From positions 806,001 through 870,000 of the forward strand of contig NZ_FSRC01000002.1 in assembly GCF_900129785.1 (NCBI RefSeq): a DNA stretch of 64,000 nt, in the 5' to 3' direction. Shown piece after piece: positions 17,333 to 26,800 of this stretch (its first letter is position 1; each line of letters begins with the position of its first letter). The position numbers and the translations under genes are program-made. The notes beneath the pieces are model-generated. The model saw only the letters and a list, made by a program, of their open reading frames with translations, did not search any database and was not told the origin of the DNA. The DNA comes from Algoriphagus halophilus (GTDB lineage: Bacteria > Bacteroidota > Bacteroidia > Cytophagales > Cyclobacteriaceae).

Positions 17333-18928
17333 GGCCCGATATATTTCCCTAAGCCCGATAAATGGGTTAAATTAGTCAAAAAAACACCCATAGTTATCAA
17401 AGATTCTAAAAGTACCCAAGTCCCCTTTTTAAAGAGCATTCAACCCTGGGTTTTTTTTCCCTCCGCCGGCTTGATTGTTCTATTTGTAACACTCACCTTG
17501 ATCTTCCAAGAATCCGTAGGAGATTTATTTGAATCTGCACAGTCCTACATTTCTACAAGGTTTGGTTGGCTTTACGTCCTAGCTGTAAATGTTATTCTGA
17601 TTTTCTGTATTTACCTTGGATTTAGCCGATATAAAACCATCCGTCTTGGAGGGAAGGACGCCAAACCTGAATTCAGTACCTGGGCATGGTTAAGTATGCT
17701 TTTCAATGCAGGTATAGGATTGGTTTTGATGTTTTATGCAGTAGCTGAACCGGTCAGTCACTTTTCCAATCCTCCTTATGGGGAAGCGGGAACTTTGACT
17801 GCTGCTAAAAATGCCCTCAACTTATCCTATTTGCATTGGGGCCTCCACGGCTGGGGCGTATATGCTTTAATGGGATTAGCCATCGCTTTTTTCAAATACA
17901 ATAAAGGACTTCCTCTTGGAGTGCGTTGGATTTTATATCCATTATTAGGGGATCGGCTGAAAGGTCCAATCGGTCATTTCATTGATACCATGGCCGTAGT
18001 TGCTACCATGTTTGGTCTGGCCACCACCCTAGGATTAGGAATTCAACATATCAACTCTGGTATGGAATACCTATTCAATATCCCTATCAGTGCCAATGTT
18101 CAAGTAATCCTGATAGGAATCATCACTATTTGTGCCACCGCCTCCGTAGTTTCAGGTCTTCATAATGGAATTCAGGTTCTTAGTAAAATCGCATCAATAA
18201 TGGCGATTACCTTAATGGCGTTTATGGTCATCGTAGGACCCACCTTATTTATTCTTGGCTCTACGGTTCAGAGTACCGGGTCTTACATTCAAAGCCTAAT
18301 CGGTACTGCGACTTGGATGGAAGTTTATCGAGGAACCCATTGGATGGATAGTTGGACCTTCTTTTACTGGGCTTGGTGGTTTGCCTGGGCTCCTTTCGTG
18401 GGACTATTTATTGCAAGGATTTCAAGGGGTAGAACCATTCGCGAATTCATGATGGGAGTATTACTTGGCCCTACAGCTGCGAGTATTGTCTGGATTTCCA
18501 TTTTTGGAAATACTGCTTTTTATGTGGAGTTATTTGGTCCAGGTGGAATCAGCGAAGCGGTACAAGAAAACATCAACACAGGCCTGTATTCACTACTTGA
18601 ATTATATCCTCTTCCTTATTTAAGTATCTTCTTTGTGGTGCTTGCCGGAGTCATTTTCTTTGTCACCTCCTCAGATAGTGGTTCATTAGTAATTGACTTT
18701 ATCACCAGTGGAGGAAGAGATGATACTCCTGTCAAATTGAGAATTTTCTGGGCATTGATCGAAGGGGCAGTAGCTTCGGTATTAGTGTTGGGTGGAGGAT
18801 TGATTGCCCTTCAAACTGGTTCTCTAGTAACTGGATTACCAGTATGTGTACTGATGTTAGTAGTATGCTACTCCATTTTGAAAGCACTCAAAAAATACAA
18901 AGCAGAAAATAAAGAAAGCCACGAATAA
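17333..18928 (+). CDS. BCCT-family choline/betaine transporter
   Basis: An inner-membrane transporter of the betaine/carnitine/choline family, about 12 membrane helices. Hallmarks include AGIGLVLMFYAVAEPVSHF in TM3, LHWGLHGWGVYALMGL, and the signature WAWWFAWAPFVGLFIARISRGR. The first legal start is TTG at 17471 (485 residues), but that cuts into TM1. The same frame is open from 17333 and encodes a typical BCCT N-terminus (SIQPWVFFPSAGLIVLF) without any ATG, GTG or further TTG. The true start is therefore uncertain, perhaps a rare codon such as ATA 17390 or ATT 17438. It converges on choline dehydrogenase, so choline or betaine is the likely substrate. The C-terminal regulatory tail is short. 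Confidence 0.8.
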   Translation, partial: GPIYFPKPDKWVKLVKKTPIVIKDSKSTQVPFLKSIQPWVFFPSAGLIVLFVTLTLIFQESVGDLFESAQSYISTRFGWLYVLAVNVILIFCIYLGFSRYKTIRLGGKDAKPEFSTWAWLSMLFNAGIGLVLMFYAVAEPVSHFSNPPYGEAGTLTAAKNALNLSYLHWGLHGWGVYALMGLAIAFFKYNKGLPLGVRWILYPLLGDRLKGPIGHFIDTMAVVATMFGLATTLGLGIQHINSGMEYLFNIPISANVQVILIGIITICATASVVSGLHNGIQVLSKIASIMAITLMAFMVIVGPTLFILGSTVQSTGSYIQSLIGTATWMEVYRGTHWMDSWTFFYWAWWFAWAPFVGLFIARISRGRTIREFMMGVLLGPTAASIVWISIFGNTAFYVELFGPGGISEAVQENINTGLYSLLELYPLPYLSIFFVVLAGVIFFVTSSDSGSLVIDFITSGGRDDTPVKLRIFWALIEGAVASVLVLGGGLIALQTGSLVTGLPVCVLMLVVCYSILKALKKYKAENKESHE

Positions 18929-18949
18929 AATCATATTCGTGGCTTTTAT
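18915..18949. terminator. Bidirectional terminator between BCCT and betA
   Basis: Perfect 12-bp inverted repeat AAAGCCACGAAT (18915-18926) / ATTCGTGGCTTT (18935-18946), overlapping the BCCT stop codon. A- and T-rich flanks let it end both the plus-strand transporter transcript and the minus-strand betA operon. Confidence 0.85.
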
Positions 18950-18972
18950 AAAAAGGGTTGTTCCCCAAAATT

Positions 18973-20643
18973 TTACACTTTGGAAACAGCCTCTTTTTTT
19001 GAATCAGGCGTTTCTATTTTAAAATAAGGCACTTCTTCTGCCGGCAATGGTGTGTTTCCCAGAATCATATCGGCAGCTTTTTCTGCTACCATCATCACGG
19101 GAGAATAAATATTTCCATTGGTAACGTATGGGAATACGGAGGCATCCACCACTCTGAGATTTTCCACCCCATGTACTTTCATGGTTTTAGGATCAGTTAC
19201 ATCCATTGGTCCCACTCCCATTCTACAAGTCGAACATGGATGATAGGCGCTTTCACCTTCTTTGGCTACGAAGTCCAAAATTTCTTCATCCGTCTGGACA
19301 TCCTTACCAGGGGAAAGTTCCTCCCCTCTCAATTCACCCATGGCATTTGTCTCAATAATTTTTCTGGACAATCGAATGGCTTCCACCCACTCTTTACGCT
19401 CTTTTTCTGTGGACAAATAATTGAAAAGAATACTAGGGTAGTCTTTTGGATCCGCTGATTTAATTTTCACTCTTCCTCTTACATCCGTATTCATCGGACC
19501 CACGTGAAGCTGAAACCCATGTCCTTCTTTTGGAGCAGAACCATCGTAACGGATTGCCAAAGGCAAAAAGTGGAATTGTAAATTTGGATATTCTACAGTG
19601 TCATTGCTTCGGATAAATCCTCCCGCCTCAAAATGATTGGAAGCTCCTAGTCCTTTTCTCCTGAATAGCCAGTCGAAGCCGATTTTTGGTGCTCTCCAGG
19701 GGCTCAAAGCAGGAAATAAACTAACCGGTTTTTTACAGGCCCACTGAACATATACTTCCAAATGATCCTGAAGATCTTCTCCTACTCCTGGCAAATCATG
19801 GACAACTGGGATTCCCAAACTTTTCAAATGTGCTGCATTACCTACTCCTGAAAGCTGAAGTAATTGAGGAGTATTGATCGCCCCTCCACAACAAATGATT
19901 TCCTTGGCATAGACTTGCTTGACGTTTCCTCCTTTTTGATATTCTACCCCAACCGCTTTTTTCCCTTCAAAAAGAATCCTCATCACCATGGCTGAGGTTT
20001 CTACATGAAGATTCTTTCGGTGTTTTATTGGATGAATATAGGCACGGGCAGCATTCAATCTTCTAGACTTGTATATGGTCTGATCAAACTTCCCGAAACC
20101 CTCTTGTTGGTATCCATTCACGTCATCCGTTAAAGGGTATCCTGCTTCTTGAACTGAATTAAAAAAGGCATCAAACAACGGATTATCACACTTGGGAGTC
20201 GTCAGTTTCAAGTTTCCTTTGTCTCCCCGGTAGTCATCCCCTCCAATCAATCGTTCCTCCACTTTTTTGAAATAAGGAAGGCAATGTGCATAATCCCAAT
20301 CTTCCAGCCCTTTATCCTGAGACCATTTATTGAAATCCATTGCATTGCCTCGAATCCAAATCATCCCGTTGATACAGGAAGATCCTCCCAATACTTTCCC
20401 ACGTGGCTGGGCAATTCTGCGGTTATTCATATATGGCTCGGGGTCTGAAGAATAGCCCCAATTGTAATGGGTTCCAGTCAAAAGATAGGTCAGTGCCGCA
20501 GGCATATGAATTCTAAAATCCAGTGTATAATCTGGTTTTCCAGCTTCTAATACCAACACTTCTTTTGAAGGATCTTCACTAAGTCTGTTGGTAAGAACAG
20601 CACCAGCAGAACCGCCTCCAACAATTATATAATCGTACTTCAT
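18973..20643 (-). CDS. betA: Choline dehydrogenase (GMC oxidoreductase)
   Basis: A 556-residue FAD-dependent GMC oxidoreductase that oxidises choline to betaine aldehyde and can carry it on to glycine betaine. The Rossmann motif YIIVGGGSAGAVLTNRL is followed by EAGKPDY. PEPYMNNRR, GGSSCINGMIWIRGNAMDF, NGYQQEGFG, GVGEDLQDHLEVY, GASNHFEAGGFIRS and HPCSTCRMG follow in order. These blocks track E. coli BetA along the whole length, closer than to other GMC enzymes. ATG 20643 is chosen over 20652 because it abuts the FAD fold. It is the last gene of the susC-susD-phosphodiesterase-betA run, 65 bases after the phosphodiesterase. Confidence 0.88.
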   Translation of the reverse strand: MKYDYIIVGGGSAGAVLTNRLSEDPSKEVLVLEAGKPDYTLDFRIHMPAALTYLLTGTHYNWGYSSDPEPYMNNRRIAQPRGKVLGGSSCINGMIWIRGNAMDFNKWSQDKGLEDWDYAHCLPYFKKVEERLIGGDDYRGDKGNLKLTTPKCDNPLFDAFFNSVQEAGYPLTDDVNGYQQEGFGKFDQTIYKSRRLNAARAYIHPIKHRKNLHVETSAMVMRILFEGKKAVGVEYQKGGNVKQVYAKEIICCGGAINTPQLLQLSGVGNAAHLKSLGIPVVHDLPGVGEDLQDHLEVYVQWACKKPVSLFPALSPWRAPKIGFDWLFRRKGLGASNHFEAGGFIRSNDTVEYPNLQFHFLPLAIRYDGSAPKEGHGFQLHVGPMNTDVRGRVKIKSADPKDYPSILFNYLSTEKERKEWVEAIRLSRKIIETNAMGELRGEELSPGKDVQTDEEILDFVAKEGESAYHPCSTCRMGVGPMDVTDPKTMKVHGVENLRVVDASVFPYVTNGNIYSPVMMVAEKAADMILGNTPLPAEEVPYFKIETPDSKKEAVSKV

Positions 20644-20673
20644 AATAATCATATTTTTGAAGCATTAAAGCCC

Positions 20674-20697
20674 ACTAGGTTCCTTGCATCACCTAGT
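20674..20697 (-). other. Intercistronic hairpin between phosphodiesterase and betA
   Basis: 7-bp inverted repeat ACTAGGT (20674-20680) / ACCTAGT (20691-20697), loop of 10. No T tract follows, so it looks like an mRNA processing or stabilising element rather than a terminator. Confidence 0.4.
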
Positions 20698-20708
20698 TCA
20701 ACTCTAAT

Positions 20709-21950
20709 TTACTCCTCTGTAATCCAATAATTTAAATAGCCTGAAGGAGTTTCCAAGACTATTTTATAGTATTCTGAATCTGAATTTTCCGGAGAAAATG
20801 TGAATTTTTCATCTGAGAGATTAACCTCTCCTATAAATTGGTAATCATCAGTTCCACCCGTTTTAAATTGGTTGGTAGTACTGAACGACATTTTCCCTGT
20901 ACCTGTTTTCGAAAGCGATTTCCACGTCAACTGAATTTGGTCTCCATTTTCAACTGCTTTGAAATTACTCACATCCACAGGACCAATAAATGGAACACCA
21001 TCCAACTCCATCGCATGTTCCTTAGGGATTTCAAGATCCAAGAAGTTGACGATGGATGGGAAAATATCCACAGTAGCACCTACTTCATTAAAATGAGCAT
21101 TGGTTTCTGGGTAATTTGTAGCAATCCAAACACTTCTTTCACGGTCGCTTTGACCACCATGTCCAAAGCCACTATCCTCTCTACCATGGTCTGTGGTAAT
21201 GACAATCAGCCAATCTTCATTAAATTTGGATTCGCGTTCTTTGATTGCATCCCAGACTCTTCCAACTTGGATATCCGCTTTTCCAATGGCGTCAACAAAC
21301 TGCGGACTATTACCGAACTTATGAGACATATCATCAGTAAACTCCAAGTACATCCAAGTAAGATCAGGTGATTTTTCTAATATTTCCTCAGCAGCTTTTT
21401 TAGATACCTCTTCATCGATCAAATGAATATAAGTTCGTTCCTCATCATGTGGGTAACTGACAGTATCTATTTCCAAACCATCAAAATGATAATCAATGGT
21501 CAAATTTCCAGTTTGAGGAAGACCATCGCCTGCCAGCTTGGTTCTGTTGTCCAACCAGGTAGAGTAAATAGCGGTCTTTTTCTCAGGACTAGTATTCTTG
21601 AGTACTCTAAATAGTGTCGGGTAATGGTAATTCGGGTTTTTAATAGAATTCCCCCAAACATTATGTTTGTTTGCCCAAACTCCAGTAAGCACGGTATTGT
21701 ATCCTACAGCTGAAATGGTAGGTGTTTGGCTGTAACCATCCTTTTCACCTCCCATCGTTGCCTTGGTAATTCCGCCTTCAGCTATGATTTTATCCAAATT
21801 TGGGGTGGGAACCGTATCCAGGACATCTTCAGGAATCCCATCTAAGATTACAAATATTGCTTTTTTAGCAGTTGGTTGATTTTTCTCTTCGGTAGTACAA
21901 GATTGTAATGCCACCAATACGAGGCATGCAGCTACAAATAGGTTTTTCAT
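20709..21950 (-). CDS. Type I phosphodiesterase/alkaline-phosphatase-family lipoprotein
   Basis: A 413-residue lipoprotein (ALQSC, Cys18) of the alkaline-phosphatase superfamily, NPP-like branch. Metal ligands: Asp37 in FVILDGIPEDV, Asp and His in TDHGREDSGFGHGGQ, and Asp/His in EFTDDMSHKFG. The nucleophile region is TPTISAVGYNTVLTG, with Ser80 at the usual Thr/Ser position. The C-terminal 80 residues look like a beta-sandwich (FN3-like) domain. Set between susD and betA, it is a good candidate to split choline from phosphocholine or glycerophosphocholine outside the inner membrane, as animal ENPP6 (same superfamily, serine nucleophile, from memory) does. That substrate is an inference from context. 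Confidence 0.8.
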   Translation of the reverse strand: MKNLFVAACLVLVALQSCTTEEKNQPTAKKAIFVILDGIPEDVLDTVPTPNLDKIIAEGGITKATMGGEKDGYSQTPTISAVGYNTVLTGVWANKHNVWGNSIKNPNYHYPTLFRVLKNTSPEKKTAIYSTWLDNRTKLAGDGLPQTGNLTIDYHFDGLEIDTVSYPHDEERTYIHLIDEEVSKKAAEEILEKSPDLTWMYLEFTDDMSHKFGNSPQFVDAIGKADIQVGRVWDAIKERESKFNEDWLIVITTDHGREDSGFGHGGQSDRERSVWIATNYPETNAHFNEVGATVDIFPSIVNFLDLEIPKEHAMELDGVPFIGPVDVSNFKAVENGDQIQLTWKSLSKTGTGKMSFSTTNQFKTGGTDDYQFIGEVNLSDEKFTFSPENSDSEYYKIVLETPSGYLNYWITEE

Positions 21951-21972
21951 TGTAGTAATTATAAATGGAAGA

Positions 21973-21994
21973 AGCCCGGTGCATTTACCGGGCT
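21973..21994 (-). other. GC-rich hairpin between susD and phosphodiesterase
   Basis: Perfect 8-bp stem AGCCCGGT (21973-21980) / ACCGGGCT (21987-21994) in the 65-base gap downstream of susD. Minus-strand sequence after it is only weakly T-rich (CTTCTTCC). It probably acts as a partial terminator or 3-prime stabiliser that keeps susCD expression above that of the two enzyme genes. Confidence 0.6.
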
Positions 21995-22015
21995 ATTTTA
22001 TCTTACTTGATTAGA

Positions 22016-23806
22016 TTATTCCCACCCAAAGATCTGAACTAGATTTGGATTTAAAGTTACTTGTTGGATTGGGATAGGTCGATAATAATATTTTGGCTCT
22101 ACGAAGTTTCTTTCCTTCGTTTCAGTAACCATATTACCTCCATTTTCACCATCTGTTAAGAATACATCTACGTTATCGTCAATGGTCCCAGCCTTGTAGT
22201 AAATCAAAGCTTCGCCCAGGCTGTTTTTTTCTTTATCATCTCCAACAGGAATAGTACTGTCCTTATCTACTAAAATTATATCTTCTATTCCATCTCCAGT
22301 CATATCGTATTTTCCAAGACCAGGGAAATACATTCCCTCTGGAATATTTTCCAGAAGTTTACCTGCATTCCATCTCATCAAATCATCATATCGATATCCT
22401 TCCAAGGCCAACTCTACTCGTCTCTCTCTTCTGATTTCAAGTAGCACACCTTGGTTAGCCCCTGAAACTGAAGGATATTTAGAGGTCAAGAATTGATCTG
22501 GGTTTCCATTGGCTGCAGCCATTTCCAAATTTGGCATCCCAGCTCTTTGTCTCAACACATTGACAGTCATATCCAAATCACCTTGGCTTAATTCATTCAA
22601 TTCAGCTTTTGCCTCTGCATGAATCAATAAAGTTTCCGCAAATCGATACACAGGGAAATCATCACTGGATACTTCCACATTATCAATACTATTTACATAG
22701 CCTTTCAATTGATGATATCCTGTAAAATTTTTATTTAGAGACTGAATGTATGGAGTAGCATCCGGCTGTCTTACCCAACCTGGATAAACCACAGTCTGGC
22801 TTAACCTAGGGTCTCTATCCTGAAACTCCTCTACAAAAACTTTTTCATTATAACCTTCCATATCAGTAAACCTGGATCCGTCTCTCATCAAGTAACTTAA
22901 AACCAGATCCTTGGAAGGAGATTGCTCATAATCACCAAAGATGACAGTATTGAAATTGGCTCCTCGGTCTTTATTGGAATCATAAATATTAGCTAAAATT
23001 ACTTCTGGGTGGCCAACCAAATCCTGTGAACCGAATAATGATCCATAATCACTTTCTGGATTTCCAGAGTTATAAATGGAAAACAGACCTGAATTCATGA
23101 TTTCTAGAGAAACGTTCTTGGCTTTTTCTAAAAATGCCGCTGCACTTCCTTCTAATCCCAATTCAGTATGGTATTTTCTATAAGTTCCCTCATATAGAGC
23201 TACTCTCGCAGTAAATGCTTTGACTGCCCAAACATCAGGTGTACCTGTAGGAACTGATTCTCTTACATTTGCCATAGCAAAGTCTAAATCTTCCATGACC
23301 TTGGTCATGACCATTTCTCGAGAATCTCTTGGCTTGTACAAATCTTCATCCCCAGGACTTAATGTCGTTTCATACCAAGGAACATCAGAATATCTTTTGA
23401 CCATGTTGAAATAAAACAACGCGCGATAGTACCTGGCCAATCCTACATAATGGGCGATCCCTTCCTCTGTACCCGTTGCTTTGGTATAGTTATCAAGGAA
23501 ATAATTGATATTTCTAAGCGTTCCCCAGTTCCAACCACCAGTAATAGTCTGTGAACTCGGAGAACCGGTCATGATATTTTTAATTTCAATGGCACCAGTG
23601 GTAGCACTATTGTCACTGCTTTGGTCAGCCAGATAACTTCCAGGTCCAGCCATGGTAAGCAACCCATTTACATACAATTCTAAATCTTCCTCTGTCTTGA
23701 AAAACTCTTCAGGAGCTACTGAAGTCTGAGGATATTTATCTAGAAAATCATCGTTACATGAAGCTAAAAGGAAAGCTGCACTTAAATAAAGGATATATTT
23801 TTTCAT
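22016..23806 (-). CDS. SusD/RagB-family outer-membrane lipoprotein
   Basis: A 596-residue surface lipoprotein (LLASC, Cys17) followed by NDDFLDKYPQTSVAPEEFF, the standard SusD start. It has TPR-like helices (GLARYYRALFYFNMVKRYSDVPW) and the C-terminal RagB/SusD domain (RRERRVELALEGYRYDDLMRW). SusD proteins are the ligand-binding lid over a SusC channel. Although most known ligands are glycans, the operon here contains no glycosidase; it contains phosphodiesterase and choline dehydrogenase genes, so a choline-headgroup compound is the contextual guess. It is 18 bases downstream of susC. Confidence 0.92.
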   Translation of the reverse strand: MKKYILYLSAAFLLASCNDDFLDKYPQTSVAPEEFFKTEEDLELYVNGLLTMAGPGSYLADQSSDNSATTGAIEIKNIMTGSPSSQTITGGWNWGTLRNINYFLDNYTKATGTEEGIAHYVGLARYYRALFYFNMVKRYSDVPWYETTLSPGDEDLYKPRDSREMVMTKVMEDLDFAMANVRESVPTGTPDVWAVKAFTARVALYEGTYRKYHTELGLEGSAAAFLEKAKNVSLEIMNSGLFSIYNSGNPESDYGSLFGSQDLVGHPEVILANIYDSNKDRGANFNTVIFGDYEQSPSKDLVLSYLMRDGSRFTDMEGYNEKVFVEEFQDRDPRLSQTVVYPGWVRQPDATPYIQSLNKNFTGYHQLKGYVNSIDNVEVSSDDFPVYRFAETLLIHAEAKAELNELSQGDLDMTVNVLRQRAGMPNLEMAAANGNPDQFLTSKYPSVSGANQGVLLEIRRERRVELALEGYRYDDLMRWNAGKLLENIPEGMYFPGLGKYDMTGDGIEDIILVDKDSTIPVGDDKEKNSLGEALIYYKAGTIDDNVDVFLTDGENGGNMVTETKERNFVEPKYYYRPIPIQQVTLNPNLVQIFGWE

Positions 23807-23824
23807 GATTTTTTCTATTCTTAA

Positions 23825-26800
23825 TTACAGATCTATGTTGATACCGAATGCAAATTTTCTCTGGAATGGATAGGAATTTGCATCTCCACTGGACGCGTTA
23901 ACCGATTCCGGATCTACATATTTCTTGATGGCAGAGATTTCATATAAGTTCTCTCCAGTCACATAAAATCTTACTTTGGTTACATTCAGCCTATCCGTTA
24001 ACACCTGAGGAAGGCTATAACCAAGAGTGATGTTTTTAAGTCTTAAGTAAGCACCGCTTAGTAAATAATTAGTTTGAGGAATATCCAACCCCGCTCCATA
24101 ATTGGCATCTGCCAACCAAGATTGAAGTACCGGATAGCTTGAATCCAAATTTTGCTCTGCTAAACCTGCTTCAATGTAAGATTGAGAGTGCTGAGCCAAT
24201 AAATCTGCTCCGTCTGCTTCGGCTCTATAGAAATCAAGGTTCCAAGGATATACATTCCCATAAGGCTGCTGGTAAGGTCCCCAAAAGAGGTAACGACTTG
24301 GGTAATAATCTCTTTTTGCTACACCTTGTAAGAAAATAGATAAGTCAAATCCACTCCAGCCTACATTAATGTTCGCTCCATATCGATACCTCGCAGTAGT
24401 ATTACCAATTAATCTCAAATCTTTTGGATCATCTTGAGATTGACCTCTTTCGATTTTACCATCATTGTCTTGGTCTACATATTTTGGCCAGCCTGGTACA
24501 ATATCCAATGCTCCCCACGGTACGATACTTGTTTGATCCAATTGAGCGATTTCATCCTCATTGGCAAATAACCCATCACTTTCAAGTCCCCACAATTCGC
24601 CCACTTCTTGGCCTACTCTCCAATTGGAGAATAAATTTTGTTCATTTTGGAATTTGGTAATGGTAGATCTAGAATCTGAAAGGATCATTTTCACACCAAA
24701 GGTTACTGGGTTGGAAGTACTTCCTACCTGATCTCTATATCCAATGGAAAGATCAAATCCTTTTGTTCTTAAATCAGCTGCATTTTGTTTCGGAGGTGCG
24801 GTTCCCAATACTCCTGGAAGTTCAACTGGGTCAGTTAGCATTCCTTTGGTATCTCGGATAAAATAATCAAAAGTACCACTGATTCGATCTCCTAAAAATC
24901 CAAAATCCAAACCAACGTTAGTAGAAATTACTTCTTCCCAAGTATAGAAGTTAGGATCTACAGCCAAAGAAGGAGCAGAGGTAATTATTGTTTTCTTACT
25001 ACCGTCTATTAGGTAGCTAGATAGATTGGTCGGCAAAGCCTGGATATATCCAAAATTGGCTACATTCTGGTTTCCTAAACTACCATAAGAAGCTCTTACT
25101 TTGAATGTAGAAATTACATTAGTCAATGGCTGGAAGAAACCTTCATCCATCATTAGCCAAGAAGCAGAAACGGAAGGGAAGAAACCCCAACGGTTGTCAC
25201 TTGGGAATCTTGATGATCCATCGTATCGTCCATTCACCTCAAGGATATACTTATCATTGAAGGTATAGTTAATTCTACCAAACAAACTTCTGACAGAATA
25301 GGCACTATAAGACGGCGTGATAAAGGATTCCCCTGTTGTTAAGCCAATGTATGGAAGGGAAGAAGAAATCAACACTCTTCTTTCTGCTTGAATTGTAGAG
25401 TAATCGTAATTCTCCTGATTGTATCCTGCTAAAATTCCGAAGTTATGCTTACCAAGAGTTTTGGAATATCGACCATAAAAATCCAAAATAGTAGTATTCA
25501 AGGTTCCATTTCTTTCGATTACAGATCCATCTCCACCTTCTGTTCTAATGTCTTCCGGACCAAAGCCAATATTGTATTTCTTTCTATCCCAATGGTATTT
25601 CCACTGCTCTCTTTTGAAACTGGCCGTTCCTTTGAAAATCAAATCTCCATTTAACATCGTACCTGTAGCTCCCAAGATATTTTGGAAACCGAACATGTTT
25701 TCTTGATTCTCTCCACCATCTACTAATCTGGCAGCCAATCTTCCAGTTTCCGTATTTGCCCAAGTACCATCTGGGTTGACCGCCACATCAATTGGTCTTA
25801 AGTTATAGACGCTAGTAATGTTATTTGTTGGATCTTCTCTCTTAGTCTGGTAGATGTTTAAGTTATTATCTACATCTAGCCATTTCAAAGGCTTAGCTGT
25901 CACTCTAGCTCTAAGAGAATATCTTTTCCAATAGTCATCAGCTAATTTATTTAACCCGTTTTCATTGGTATAGTCACCTGAGACGTAATAGCCCATTGGC
26001 ATTTTACCTCCACTATTTCCACTGATTGCTAAACTATGGTTAGTAGAGAAACTGGATTTATTGAAGAAGTAATCATACCAGTCATAATTACCCATGTATG
26101 CCCAACGGTTTGGGTTATTGGGATCTAATCTAGTGTCCTCGATAGAAGGATCTTCAGATCTCTCTTTTGCCCATTGGTAATGTGCATCAGAATAATTGAC
26201 ATAATCCCATGGGGTATTATTGGTAGATGTTTCTAATACTCTGGAATGGATATACGGATCTGTGACAGGTTCTGGTAGAACAGAAGGACGACCCCATGCA
26301 AAATAGTTATTGTAGGTAATTCGCTGATTACCGGATGTTCCTTTTTTGGTGGTAATCAAAATCACTCCAAATGCGGCTCTGGCACCATAAATGGCAGCTG
26401 AAGCAGCATCTCTAAGTACGGAGTAAGATTCAATATCAGAAGGATTCAACCTCAATAAATCGCTGTTGTTTCCTGCAATTCCGTCAATTATTATCAAAGG
26501 GTCTCCTCCATTGATAGAAGTAAAACCTCTAATATTGATATTAGGAACGGATCCAGGTCTACCTCCTTGATAGGTAATGTTCAATCCAGGACTCATCCCT
26601 TGAAGGCCTTGCATGACATTCGCGATAGGTCTATCGGCAATTTCTTCTCCAGCCAATTGATCCACGGCACCTGTTACATTTACCTTTTTCTGAGTTCCGT
26701 AGCCAACTACAACTACCTGCTCCAGCAACGTATCTTCTTCTTCGAAAGTAAGATCAATGATACTGTTTCCTCTCACAGGCTGCTCCATGGTCTTATATCC

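Noticed and set aside
20838..21371. 177-codon frame opposite the phosphodiesterase gene
   Set aside because: Shadow frame; the minus-strand protein has complete metal-site motifs.
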